A stretch of 64,000 nucleotides of DNA from Vitis vinifera (GCF_030704535.1 NC_081811.1:3860501-3924500), one strand, 5' to 3'; shown: positions 45,205 to 58,000, numbered from the stretch's first letter. A program made the numbers and translations. The notes: generated from the sequence alone by a model not told the origin.

Positions 45205-45705
45205 TGAAGAAAATTTAAACAGCAAAGGATCACATGTTGACATTTAAGCATGCAATGAACGGCAAAAACGGAAACGTTCACCTTGGTTAATTCCGTGAAA
45301 GGCCATTTCTTACTCTTTTCTGGTATTGAGGAAGCTCCTCCAGTGCTTGATGGTGCGAGAATTACGGGTTAATGAGCTCTTCCCTTCTACACCCAGATTC
45401 AGTCCAAAACGAGAGTGCGTGCTCTCTTTCAGCCAAAGGAGGAAGGAGCAAGGGGCCATGCCGCCAGTGAGCCCTTCCTTTTCTTATATATATATATAAA
45501 TAAATATATTCATATATATATCACACACATTATTTGGACCACCACTTGACTTAATGGGTCAGTCAAGTGAATTAGGGTGAGCCCATAAAAAATCAAGCAA
45601 CAATATGTGTCCAGTCCCATTATGGACCACAATGCAAAAATAAATAACACTGATTTATGACATTATTAAATTGATTATGTAAGTCCACACATAAAAATTC
45701 CAACA
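45205..45705 (-). repeat. Copia LTR, right copy (5' LTR in element orientation)
   Basis: 501 bp beginning TGAAGAAAATTT and ending TTCCAACA on the plus strand, followed by CATGT. The primer-binding site lies immediately on its left. Confidence 0.92.
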
Positions 45706-45710
45706 CATGT

Positions 45711-47222
45711 CCCAAGGAATCGCCTTAAATTTCGATCTATTTTTCAAAGCTTTGAAGTTGACAAATCATTTTTTTTTCCTTCATTTTTTGTCCTTCAAAC
45801 AAATTCTCCCATAAATGTATGACATATATATATGAAAAGAACGTTGATAAAGTCGCCAGCTTAGGTAGCATTGGGCTGACCCAAAGACGATTCGTTAATC
45901 CAATTGGTGGACGAAAAAGTTGGGCCCAGCCCAATTCCTTCGCTAGACATGGGCCCTGGTAACATGGTCACCTAAACTTGAGCTTGATCTACTAATGATT
46001 ATGACCCATGCCAAATTTAATGAAATAGACATAATCTAGTTGTGTCAAATAAAGTCGCCAGCTTCAGGTAGCATTGGGCTGACCCAAAGACCATTCGTTA
46101 ATCCAATTGGTGGACGAAAAAATTGGGACCAGCCCAATTCCCTCGCTGGACATGGCCCCCTTGTAACATGGTCACCTAAAGTTGAGCTTGATCTACTAAT
46201 GATTGTGACCGATGCCAAATTTAATGAAATAGACCTATCCTAGTTGTGTCCATCCAAATAATTCTAGGCTGCACCGTGAAATTTAGATTCCCCCTTCCAA
46301 TCGCAGAAAGCAGATGACAATGAAAGAAAAGAGTTCAACATTTTTTCCAAAAAAAAAATCTAAGGCACTGATTTGATATTTATCAAACTTTCCATCTCCA
46401 TCATTGAAAGTGCATAAATAAATCTAAATCGGTCGATAAAAAAGCATTAGTAATGAGATCATAGTATAAAAAATAAAACTAGATATAAAAAAAAGTACAA
46501 ATGAATGAAACAAGATATAAAGAAATTATGCAAAGTAATAAAAACCTTAATATACGCATATATGATATGATTGATCTTATTTTTAAGTTGATATATTTTT
46601 GGAATTGTAGTTTGATATAATTTTTTATTTAATTTATCCTAATAAAAAAGAATGAAAATATTTTTTTAAAGTAAATTTTAAAAATATATTAACAAACTTA
46701 TTGAATTTAATTTATATTTTTCATTTTATTCATTTTTTGCTCTCCATTTTAATTTCTTTATACTTTGACTCAAATTTTCTAAAATCCGAATAAAGTCTTA
46801 ATTGATTGTAAGAATTTTTCAACCCAAAATTTTGGGATGATGATCACCATTTTTGGACGTGGCGAATGATTACTTTTAAGGTGTGGAGCTAATGCATTTT
46901 GAGAATGATTAATAATAATTTTTAAAATCATAAATAATGAAGACTAATAATTTTCAAGTGATTATGGATTATTCTTGAGTCCCCTTTTCTCTTGTCTAGA
47001 ACTTGGTAGTTCCCCATACTACAGTAGGAGTCCTGGGAGAATTTCAACACAAGTTTTGACTATAAGTCTGTAAGAAACCTTCAACTTATAATCAATCAAG
47101 GGCAAGTGGGTTCTTATTACCAAGCCATGAGCAATTTTGCCCACCGAAAAAGAAAAGAAAAAAAATGAAAAAGCCACACCAACATGTATGATAACAAATA
47201 AGATCAACCATACACTCATAAT
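45711..47222. other. Intergenic DNA with a 200-bp tandem duplication
   Basis: Apart from the duplication listed separately and an AT-rich stretch near 46540-46800 that resembles the right half of the MITE family seen at 14.4 kb, nothing is recognisable. Confidence 0.5.
45849..46250. repeat. Two-unit tandem duplication, about 202 bp each
   Basis: Units starting AAAGTCGCCAGCTT at 45849 and 46051 run in parallel to TAGTTGTGTC, differing at roughly 15 positions. Each unit contains the phrase GCATTGGGCTGACCCAAAGA and ends in TTTAATGAAATAGAC. No gene is supported across them. Confidence 0.9.
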
Positions 47223-47780
47223 TTAGGCATAGGCATCTGGGTTGGCGAGGAGGTACTCTCCCACAACCTTGTACATCCCCATGGCCTTGTCTTTGCCGGT
47301 CTTGATGTCCTCGTCCTTGAGCTCAATCTTTGAATGATAATGGCTGGTCATCTTGCACACAGACCAGACCCTGAGCCCGATGCCTCGAACTTTACTTCGT
47401 ATGAGATGGACTCCAGGGTGTCACCCAACACTTCTCCTTCGATCAAAGTGTACTTGCATGAGTAGTTATCGTGGTCTATGGCGTCGATCCTGTGCTTCAA
47501 GTACTTGAAGTGACTCCCTGCCATGTAAAAACGTTTATATGATCATTGTTATCTTATTACTTGAGAAGTAGTGGTAGTACTAGCCACATTCAAAGGGACA
47601 AACCTTCGGGGAAGTTGGTTTGCTTGATGCTGCCAACGCCGCCATCGCCTTCAACAAACTCGATGCTCTTGATGGAGGGCATGAGCGTTGGGACGAGGTT
47701 GTGGGAGTCTACGATCAAGGCCTTGAACATTATAGCCGGAGCAATGGGGGTGGTGATCTCCTGGGAAAAGGAAGATGAAG
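47223..47780 (-). pseudogene. PR-10 / Bet v 1 pseudogene with altered 5' end
   Basis: Exon 1 body runs to 47604 (FSQEITTPIAPAIMFKALIVDSHNLV...GDGGVGSIKQTNFPEG) and exon 2 is 47517-47223 (GSHFKYLKHRIDAIDHDN...), with the conserved phase-1 intron. The frame shifts within exon 2 after KFEASGSGS, and a few codons before IELKDEDIKTGKDK are lost; the end LLANPDAYA and the stop remain. The expected MGV-type start is absent. Instead the frame is open upstream through a Ser-rich TTC-repeat stretch to Met codons as far as 47940, which looks like a chance or rearranged extension. It is best called a pseudogene; transcription from the upstream frame cannot be excluded. Confidence 0.85.
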
Positions 47781-48446
47781 AAGAACTAGACAAGAGGGTT
47801 AAACCCAAGAGATTTGCAGATAGGTGTGGATGTGTGGGAAGAGCACGGGAAGCAAATTCACACAGTGAGAAGCTGGGAGCCTCGTGTTGGTGAAGCAACT
47901 TAGGGGTAACAAGTCTTTGGTCCATGTCAATAGCCTGCAACCCCCTCCATTACGAAATGGCGTCATCCTTTTAGATGTTGATTTTTTTATTGTAGACTGA
48001 GTTGCTTTTTACACTCTGTATTGCCTAATTTTCCTTTCTAAGAGGCTTCATTTTCCAATTCTATCTCCTTTCAAACCTCCAATGGGAATTCGGGAGACGA
48101 CTTTTAGTATTGTGTCTTAGTTTGATTGAAGGTAAAATTGAAACCCATAACAACCCTGACTCGTTGGAAGCCCATGTCAAAAAAAGAAAAAAGAAAAACA
48201 ACGAAGTGTATAGATCCTTCAAATAGATGTATCTGTAATTGAAACAAAACAGGTTGAACACACCTGTGAGCTCACCACTAACATTACAAGCAACTGGAAT
48301 TATTGCTGCCTTGAACTATATATCATAAAGAACACCAAAAAAAAAGATCTATATATAAAACACAAAGTATTTAAGTAAAAAAAAACCTCTCTCAAAGGAA
48401 TAAAAGAATTGGAAAACACCTCTCCCAAATGTAAGTAATCACAGTG

Positions 48447-51400
48447 CTACTTTCTATTCCCAATTTTCCGCTTTCCATCTGCGGGAACTGGGTGCCTTCC
48501 GTTCCTGTGCAGTCGGGTCCCAACCCCATTTGATGGTTTCCGTGATGGTGAAGGGCCCACAGTAGAATTCAAATTCCTGCAGGAAAATTTTGAGAACATT
48601 TTGTTAGTATACATGGGAACTTAGTAGGTAACAGTATTTAAAATGAGGAATAAAACAGTTTGCATTACCTTAGTTCTGGACCATTTGCTGGCTTTGTATT
48701 AGGTTTCTTGATCTTTGGCTCAATCCCATTAGTCATGCTAGTTATTTTTGCATTATTGAATTGCCAAAGCAAATCAGCATCAGAAGAATCACTGGTGGCA
48801 GCATCCTCATCCAAATCATCATTATTAGCAATGTCATAACGATTGTTTGCCATGAATATGTTATATGATTGATCCGGGAATAGCTTTGAAGAATCTGAAA
48901 TAAGTTTTTGGTAGAAAGCATCAGGCAAGTTCCTATTCTCTGTTTCCCAACATCCTAAAGGGTTTCCAACTCTAGGTACAGCATCTTGCTTATTCACCAT
49001 AACCTTATCTACCCACTGACCAGAGCCCATGTCTTTGTCGTCCTCCACATAATTTTGCACAGAACTACTGACTGGAGGCCAAGGAGGTGAGTTCCCTAGT
49101 AACTCCTCAAGATCAAAGCTTTGCTTCTTTTGCCTCATCATGGAATTGCCGCGTGCCTACATAATCAGAACATCAAACTTGAATTCTGGTTTCACAAAGA
49201 CTTGGATGCATAATAATCAGTCAACTAAAATGAAGCCATTATTTGATGTCTAACTAGACCACATATATGTGGAACCTAATCATAAATGAGCTAGAAATTA
49301 CTTTTTATGAAAATTTCCAATGAATGTGATATAATACATAGTTTATGATCATCTTCAAACTTTGGCATGGCGTCTCATGATTATCAAGAAATAAAGGTTC
49401 CCTCACCAGCAGCAATTTGCTATCATTCAAGTTTAAATACGCTTATGTTATTATTCAAGTTTAATATCAATGATTGGGGTCAAGAAAGAGGAATCTCCCA
49501 TCATGATTAAAAAAAATATTTACCTCAATGTTGCCTACATCCCCCATTGGTTGCCTGCAGCTATTTTGATCATCTAACATATCTCCCGCCTGCTTGTTAG
49601 AATGAAAAGGTGATAAATCACTGGCTTTTGTTCTGTATCTTTCAGAGCTGTTGGAAAATGAATGTTGCATGTCCTCTGGTTCTCCCTCTTTCCTTGCCAG
49701 AGCTGCCTTAAGACTAGCAATCTGAAATAATAGTTCAAAGTTTTTAGAAGAAGAAATAAGAATTGAGAAGAACGATAAATAATGAGAGCATTAAGAACCT
49801 GTTCTTTCAGCTCTTTCACATCTGCACTATCCTTGTTTACACGAGCAGCACCAAGTTCTACCGTGGCAACCCGCTCTGCAAATTTAAGTGTGCTAATTGT
49901 TTCTCCAACAGCATCCGGTTCAGGGCTAATGTGAACAAACATTAGTGTCTTGGCTTGCCCCCCTAAATAGAATTACAATCCAAAAGCCATATTATAATTT
50001 AAAAAATAAAATAAAACAAAACAGAATCAAATATGAAGTTCCTACTCTCAAAATGCATTAGTTTATTCTTACCAAGTGAATCTTGAAGAAGTTGTGTGAG
50101 TTTACTATTCCTGTAAGGGACATGTGGATTCTTCTGGGCAAGGGAAGAGATGACATCCCCTAGAGCAGAGAGAGATCTGTTAATATGCTGTGCCTCCTTT
50201 AGTCTATCTCCAGTGACCTCAGATTTGTCTACTCTCTCACTGCCGGCCAGATCAACCAGATGCATACAGCCACGAAGAATAGTTCCTGACATCAAGTCTC
50301 TTCCCTGAACATGAACAGTCAAGCAACTGCAAGTTGATTGAAAATAAAGTGAGCAAAACCAGCAGAGATTACTAAAAGAGTATTCATAGAGAAATATATA
50401 GAGGAATATGATCATACCTATGAGAGCGACTACTACGGTCATTGAGGGCTGTTGCACCCACAACTCGGTTCCTTTGTCCAAGGTTCATCAGATCAATAAC
50501 GTCAGCTGTTGATGACACTGGAACAAGGTTTGCATCTGGTACATTGAGTCCTGTCTGAGAACTGTTACGGATTTCTAATGTGTTACTGTATTAAGGAAAT
50601 TTGGTCTCTCTATCTCTCTGAATTCATATGTTGACAAGTGGCAGAGAACCAAGGTTTTAATTTCTATGCAATTTTGAAAATTGACATTTCAAAATTTTTT
50701 AAAGTGAATCAACCAATTTTTAACTTCTTCATATGATAATTCAAATATTTGAGTTACCTTTCAAGTTTTGAATATTGGTTGCAATTTTCAACCAAGACCA
50801 AACAGAACAAAAGATCGAATCTTATAACTGAAGCAAAACCATACTACTTGTAAAGGATATCTTTTGTTAAGGCCATCAGTAACAAGGAGATCCCTAACTT
50901 GCTCATTGTAAATCTCAATCATCTGTACAGAAACATCATAGCGGAAGGTGTCCTTTCTTTGTTCTGAGAGAAGAAACAAGTCACTCAATGCTCTATAATT
51001 TACACCTTGAGTTTGCCGTGTAAGCTCTTTGGGTCCAGTCTAGAGACATGGAAAAGAAAATTCAATAAATTCTGAAAGCTTAATTAAATAAGAATTAGTG
51101 AGCATGTATTAAAATAATTTTAGAGGTAAATTGAAGTACATCTAACCATGGTGTAAGTTTTCCCTGATCCTGTTTGGCCATACGCAAATATGCAAACATT
51201 ATAACCATCAAGAACAGATCGAATGAGTGGCTGGGTGTCTGAAAAGACTTCCTCTGTAATATAAGTGGAAAAAAGGATGTAAAAGAAATTATTAGAACTG
51301 AGGAAATCATAAAAATAAAAATAAATCTTGAATACTAACTCCACCAACCTTGGGTTGCAGTTGGTCCAAAGATTTTATTGAAGCTAAAGGATCTCCGTCC

Positions 51401-54400
51401 TTTTCCATGCTTTGAAGAATTTATAGTAATGTTTCCTTCTTCCATGTGATCCACAGTACTTAGATAGTTCAATTGTCCAGACAAGAAGGGTCTCACTCGA
51501 CAGTAAACCCGAATATTTCCTAATTAAATGAAAATAAACAACCATTTAATGCACTTGTGGACTTAAATATGTCACAAAGATGAGCATGATATTAGGCTTC
51601 TATGCAACTGATAAATGTTACCCTTGAGATCTTGCACTTGATTGTATAGCTTTCTGTTTTCCTCGAGAACTCTGTGATATCCAGAAGCCGCATGAGCTAG
51701 GCCATGAATATGTGTGCCTATAAAGGAAAGTGTGTACTCATAATGAGATCAACGCCTCATTTACATTAAAAATCCCAAAAGGAAAACTGGGACTGTGTTC
51801 TGAATTCCTACCAAGATTATGGAACTCCTCATGAAACTTCATTTGCATAAACTGCATACCAGCTTTTGTGGTTCGGAGGGCATGCTTCATCTCCTAGAAA
51901 ATAAGTACTAGATCAACATAAGTGTTCTGACATGAAAGCATTTCAAAAGATAAGTGAATGCTGAGGAGTACATCAAAACTAGTTCCTACTTGAATATCTC
52001 TTTGTTGTTGGTCAAATATCATTTGTTGCTTCAGGATCCGGCCTTTCAACTCCTCATCAGGGACGAAGGATTTACGAAAGCATTCCCCTTTCTTTATGAG
52101 TGCAACATTTTTGTCTTCGATCTACATTACAGGAACAGGTAAAGAAAATGTTAGAAATTTCAGTTGAGCTTCATACATATATTTCATAGACTTTCACATT
52201 GAAGATGAGCTTGTTTTATTTGTGACAAATCTTTACACCTAAATCGTAGATGTTATAGTTTCCCACTGAAGATGATCTTGTCATTGATTCATATAGTGCA
52301 TGTTAATCTTCAGAAGTATGGCCAGAAGGTAATGAGTCTGATGGCCAACTTACCTTAGTATCACTAGAAGCAGCTCTCAAAAGAGACTTGTTACTGTTGG
52401 AAACAGCCAAAACTTTTGAAGGTGTCTTCCTCTGTTAGGTTGAAATACAGATAAAGGGATAAATGTAAGACTGAAAAATTTTCATTAAAAAGAGAAATGA
52501 AAAATGACAGTACTGAGGTTAACAATATACCAGCTCATTTTGGCTTGCAATGCGATGCTCAAACTCCTCCACAACCTTAGTTAGGACAGATTCCACCAAC
52601 TGTTAAGAGCAGAAGGCAGAACAGCTCAAATCAGTAGCAGTAGTAGTAATAAAATTTACAATCTCTTAAACAAGACCATCAGTAGCAGTAGAGTAGTAAA
52701 AATAATAAATGCAGCCCTTCCTTTAATAAGGCAAGGATGATGTGCAAGTCTACACTTGCTCCCCATGGAATGCTACTTAGACATCTGTCTAGCCATCCTC
52801 TGAACCCTTAAAAATTAGATGTATTGGGTCGGTCAAATTAGATACCTACAGCATCTCTGTCAATTTTAGAACTGCATGTGGACGTGCATCTTCTCTTTAA
52901 GTAGTAGGTGCACTATGCTTACATATGACCATGTTGCACAAAGCCATCAACCATTTTACATCCCCATTTCTAATCCTCAAATTGGTTTTAAAATGGGCAA
53001 TTTCATAACAACATTGAGCAAAGTTGAATTAACAAGGCCTAGCACACTAAATCCTTACCATGGGAACTTCTTCAGGTTTCTTATCTAATAGAATTGAACG
53101 AACGAGCATACTCAAGGAACCAGAACTAGGCTGCATATAAGTAATAGAAGGAACAAATATCAGTTATCGTTGTCCTCCAAATATGATAAATCAAGTATGG
53201 ACTCAAATTTGAAACAGTAAAGCTTACCAACCATTTTATTAGTGTCTAGGTCCATTGATATTGCGTTAAGAGAATTTTCACTAGCTGACAAATTCCTAGA
53301 GAAGGAATTTGTGAATGGCTCTGAATTTTTCCTTACAAAAGATTTTCCAGTTGCTGCAGGTTTTACATTTCCACCAAATTTCCATATTCCATTTCCCCCA
53401 GTTTGTTTCCATTCGCTGTAGGATTTAAGCGCCAGAACACAATTCACAACCCTTCCAGATTTTCCGCCCTGAAAATTTAACAAATGAAATAAAGAAGTTA
53501 TAGATAACCCCCAACACAAAACAGACTCTCTAATCATAACTATCCACCAATTCTTAGAAGCATCTCCAATATCATAATAGCAGTATTCAAATTTTTTGCT
53601 TTCTCTTTAACTACAGCACCTACTTGTTCGAGGTCGGATGCCTCAAAAGTTGGAAGCCCCATCTCCTGCACAGCTACAAGGAAGTTCCTCACATTTTCAA
53701 AATACTGATATGCTGACAAGGCCGCTCCATCAGGGATAAGAGCAGAATCACATGGACTTTCTACCACCTGATAATGAAAAACAAAATATACATATATATA
53801 TTTCTTATTTCTGAAACATCAATAAAAGTTGAAGCTAATCCGGAATTAGAACCAGGTTCACCTTCGACACAGCTCCAGGTTGGATCTTATTGAGAACTGT
53901 GCAAAGGATTGACCCACTTCTCAAACCAAGCCTAAACTCTTCTTCAGAAGGCTCTGCTGGCAAATCTTTGCCTACGACAACTCCAACCATCTTTCTCAGC
54001 CACCCTGCCGCTTCATACCTTCGGGATGCTGCAACACAAAATCGCCTTAATTAGCTATGCTAGAGAGATACCAAATTATCTGAAAAAAAAAAAAAAAAAA
54101 AAGGAGCAAATTTTCAAGAAATTCATTTACAAATCGTAAGATGAGATGACATAATTCATTCTTTCTAGATACAGACAAAGACACAAGAATACAAACTAGT
54201 TGAAGAGATTAAGAAAAGAACCGCACGCGCTCACGCGTGCATGAGAACAGCCTAGATCCGTGTGACTACCGGAAGAAACTTCTCAAGCATATTTCAAATG
54301 CTAAACACAACACACAGTTTGGCCGCCGAGAAAACAGAGGAAAGCAAACCAAAACAAAATGTTCAATCTTTATATTTTTTCCACGTCCAAAAACCGAAGA

Positions 54401-54683
54401 ACTCGCCTCAAGGAAGCCTCAAAGTTTATCAGAGACGAAAAACCAAAGATCCAATTCGATTTTCATTTCTACCACTTTTCTCAGCAACCAAAGCATAGGA
54501 GGAAACTACAAATTCAATGCAAATAGGCAATAAACTTGGAAGAATTCTGAGAAAAAATGTACCGGCCTCCTCTGCTTTCCTGGACTCCAAATCAAGATCT
54601 GCGGAGCGAGTCCCATGCTGCTGGAGCACATCCTCCACCACTGACGCCACCGAAAACAGCAATGCTCCATCCGCGGCAGCCAT
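48447..54683 (-). CDS. Kinesin-14 with calponin-homology domain, KIN-14I-like (19 exons)
   Basis: Exons: 54683-54563, 54028-53862, 53767-53624, 53468-53232, 53130-53059, 52599-52531, 52431-52354, 52121-51990, 51893-51812, 51717-51622, 51519-51349, 51253-51147, 51039-50861, 50579-50418, 50326-50073, 49962-49799, 49721-49524, 49156-48669, 48576-48447; 3051 bases, 1016 aa. Residues about 40-165 form a calponin-homology actin-binding domain ([14 protein letters not shown] ... [13 protein letters not shown]). A coiled-coil stalk of about 225-395 leads to the neck [12 protein letters not shown] and an internal motor domain of about 400-725 with P-loop GQTGSGKT (about 481-488), switch [10 protein letters not shown] and switch [10 protein letters not shown]. 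The neck-before-motor order defines minus-end-directed KIN-14; with a CH domain these link actin and microtubules. The layout and the KRLEIRN junction resemble Arabidopsis At2g47500 as I recall it. The C-terminal tail is Ser/Asn-rich ([16 protein letters not shown]). One intron is AT-AC. Confidence 0.95.
50580..50860 (-). other. U12-type AT-AC intron in the kinesin motor domain
   Basis: Read on the minus strand, the intron begins ATATCCTTT, the exact U12 AT-AC donor consensus. It ends AC, with a branch-point match TTCCTTAAT whose A lies 11 bases before the end. Removing these 281 bases joins codons to give [13 protein letters not shown] with exon lengths of 179 and 162 that keep the frame. 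GT-AG alternatives give a frameshift, an early stop, or an insertion absent from the family. Confidence 0.92.
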
Positions 54684-55080
54684 TCCGAACACCGATTTCT
54701 CACGATCAGCACTCGAACTTCAAAAATTCAGCTGAAGGAGACTAGGAAATTTCATGTGGTTGTTGACATCTGAACCAGATTGCAGAGCTAGGGTTTTGAA
54801 GAGAGAGAGAAGCCGAGAGAAAGAAAAGTGAAAGAGAGAGATCGCGAAAGTTGGATCTTTTTATTGTTGTGTTGTTGAAGTTACACTCCCACTTCTGCTC
54901 TGTTCTTTTTCTCTCTCTCCATATACACTCAGCTTTCCTTTATACACTTTGAATCTCTCTTTCCCAAGCTCACTCCGAAGCTGCCGGCTCGGACCTTTGC
55001 TTCGGTGCCTTGCGCTCAATTCCTCTTCAGGTGCGCGCGCCCTCATACTTCTTACCGTGAGCTCCATTTTCCTTTTCCCA
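54684..55080 (-). promoter_or_regulatory. Pyrimidine-rich leader and promoter of the kinesin gene
   Basis: On the gene strand, about 54790-54960 is dense in CT/TC tracts (GAGAGA on the plus strand), typical of plant 5' leaders and core promoters. The start codon at 54683 is MAAADGALL; an in-frame ATG nine bases upstream (MFG) is an alternative start. Confidence 0.5.
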
Positions 55081-58000
55081 CGTAGGATTCACAATATCTC
55101 TATATTATGCATAAATTTTGAAAAATAGTTTATGGAATGTACAAAATGAGAAATTATCAGAAGACATGCTAATTATTTAATAATTTACTTTTAATTAAAC
55201 AAATTAATTAAGTAAAAATGTAGTAAATTTGATATTTTAAAATTTTAGGACAAGGATGAAAAAAAAGGAAAAAGAAGAAAAATGAAATTTGATTCGCTGA
55301 ATTAGTCTAAGTGGAAAATGAGGTGGAGCCATCAAAGAAATCTTGAATATGAAGGATGTCAATTTATTTAATAAATTATACATTTACTATACATTATTTT
55401 CAAATAAATTAAACAAAACAATAGGAAGACTTATATTTAGTTCTTAATAAGGGAAAGACAGTAAAAGCAAAAATAAATAAATAAATAAATAAAATTATTA
55501 AGAAATACTTTTTTTTTCCCAAAATTTACAAAGTTTTGTTAAGGAAAATGTTTGAGCATTTTTCTCTTTTTTTTTTCATCACTTTTTTTTAAGGCATCCA
55601 AATAAAAAATATACTTAATAAAAAAAAAATTGGCCTTTGCTTGGCATATTTTAGCAACCAAACATAGCAAAATGGTTCATTGAAATCAATAGTTTTCATT
55701 CTTGAACTATGAAACGGACATCAATTTTATATCTTGAAGAAAACATAAAGAAAAATAAAATTTTAATTTAAAATTAATAAATTATTTTTATATATTTTGG
55801 AGCTTATTTAATTTTTTTATAAAATTAAATGGTGGAATGTCTTAAAAAATGATGCATCTATTGATGCAATTAAGCAGTATTTCCTCAAGAACCCCACACA
55901 AGTCTCAGCCTGATGATATGTCTCAGTTTCTCCTCAAAATAAAAAAAAATTAAATAAATTTAAAATAATAAAATTTAATTACATTTTTTTTTCAAAATAA
56001 ATCAAATACCCAAAAAAAAATCATTTTCTTCTAAATTTATTTTCCTTCCTTTGGTATCTTTCTAAACCAAACTTATGGTCCTAATTATTAGGACATTTAG
56101 ACTCCAACCTAATTTTCTTTTGATATTATAATTTTCATTTAACAAACATAATAAAATGATTAAATTCCATTTAATATTTATTGGTCAAGAAATCAATATG
56201 CATAAAAAAAATTTAAAAAAATGGCACCAAATTTCAATTCACTATTGAAAGAAAATATGGCAAAGTGGAAATTTGGGCACTTTCTAAGAATGGAGCCATG
56301 GGTGATGTCCCTTTCTCACCACATAAAAAAATTCCTCAAAAAAATGCCACCCCATAATCCTTATCCTAAGTTTCTGGCCAACTCCCTCCATTAGGATTCA
56401 AAAATATTCAAACATTTGAATTTATATTTGATAAATATATATGGGTTTTGTCTGTTTTTGTAGGATTCCCTTATTCTTTGGTCGGTCTTCCACCTAATCT
56501 TTCTATGGATTCAAATATTGCTGCAACAAAAATTCAAATTAAGGATGAACAGTGTCTTCACCCGCCTATGTTGCCTCCTTAGATTACCAGCATGCCCTTC
56601 TAAATTAGGCCCCCAAAAGTATGAAGTCACTTTCTGTGGATTAGGGCACAAGTCCCACAAAGGACTAGTGTAGAAACACCTTCATGTTATGGGGCTATGG
56701 TACAAAGCTCGAGGGATCTTTTGTGGTGTCAGCAGTGCCCACAAATGGCTAGATGGTTGGGAACTTTCGAATAGTTATGTCTAGTAAAGGGCAGTTTGTG
56801 GTACCCATCTTTGTAAGAATTCGTTGATGTTTACTGTTAGATTTGGATGAATTAATTGCAGGTGATGAAATAATTAATGTGGAATAATACTTCATTATTC
56901 ATCATTTAATGGGCCTTGGTAAGAGTTTTATTGGTTTTGATGGGTCTCTTTCGTATTTATTTATTAGATTTTCTAGGTTATATTTGGTTATAGGAAAATT
57001 TAAAGAAAAATTTGAGAAAAAGAGAATAGGAATGAAAAGTAAAAAATAAAATAAAATTTAAATTTAAAATTGATTTAAATTTAATAAATTATTTTTATAT
57101 ATATTTCAAACTCATCTTATTTATTTAAATTTTTATATCAAAATTAAATAATATAAAAATATAAAAAAATATTAATTTTAATGATGTTGACTTCTCTAAA
57201 CAAAATACGTAAAAATCGTTTTTCTTAATATTTTATTTTTCTTTCGTTAATACTTTTTAAAAACCAAACATAACCCTAGGAAAAAACTATAGTATTGATT
57301 TAAAAGGTTTCGAATTCCGTATCACAACCCTTAAAAGCAAATGGTAAAATTTAAACTATTGAACAAAGGCAAAAATAAAAAGATCAGGTATGAAATGATG
57401 TATCAAATGCAATCAATAATGAGACTGAATTTTTTGGTAGAATGGGACTAAAAAGACACCTAGCACAATTTGATCAATCACACTTTTCAGTATATACCAA
57501 TTCAATAATGTAATCACATCAATTTTATTATGATCTAAAAAGTATGTCGTTGGATTGTTGAAGACTTTTGTCAAATACAAATAAACTATATCAATATCCT
57601 TGATTTTTTTTTTAATGGCCATTGATGTTATTGAGTGCATCAATCAACTACTCTAACAAAGTAATTTATGAAATCAATTACTTTGTTTAAAAAGGTGAAA
57701 TAATGAGAGGTTGATTTTCCTCTAGTTGTAGTTGTAGACCAAAAAACTCCACTTAATTCATATTAATCATATTTGCACAAGAAAGCATAGATGATATACT
57801 AATACCCATTTCTTCTTTTTCACACTCACCAATCTTCATAATTCATAATAAATAAACTTTAAAGAATTCGGGACACCTGTTATATGATTTTATGCAAAAC
57901 GACGAAATTTTTTTCCTCAAACATCTTTTAGAATTCAATTTTAATGTAAGAAGGGAAAATAAAAAAGTATTGATTCTGTAAATATTGAACTTTGCATCTT

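Larger units (their letters stand above)
42097..45705 (-). mobile_element. Very young Ty1/copia element, incomplete coding region
   Basis: Two 501-bp LTRs (42097-42597 and 45205-45705), target duplication CATGT (42092-42096 and 45706-45710). In minus orientation the 5' LTR is followed by a primer-binding site reading TTGGTATCAGAGC, complementary to initiator methionine tRNA, and the 3' LTR is preceded by a polypurine tract AAGTGGGAGAT. The LTRs differ at only about two positions, which suggests insertion within the last few hundred thousand years. The interior is only 2.6 kb: the reverse transcriptase-RNase H end of the polyprotein is present, while most of gag, protease and integrase are not seen. 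It is a broken, non-autonomous copy. Confidence 0.93.

Noticed and set aside
50560-50870. GT-AG intron with donor at CAA|GTAGTA and acceptor TTAG|AAATCC in the kinesin gene
   Set aside because: The join is out of frame. Other GT donors in the same stretch require an added hydrophobic segment not found in the family. The AT-AC solution matches consensus signals and frame exactly.
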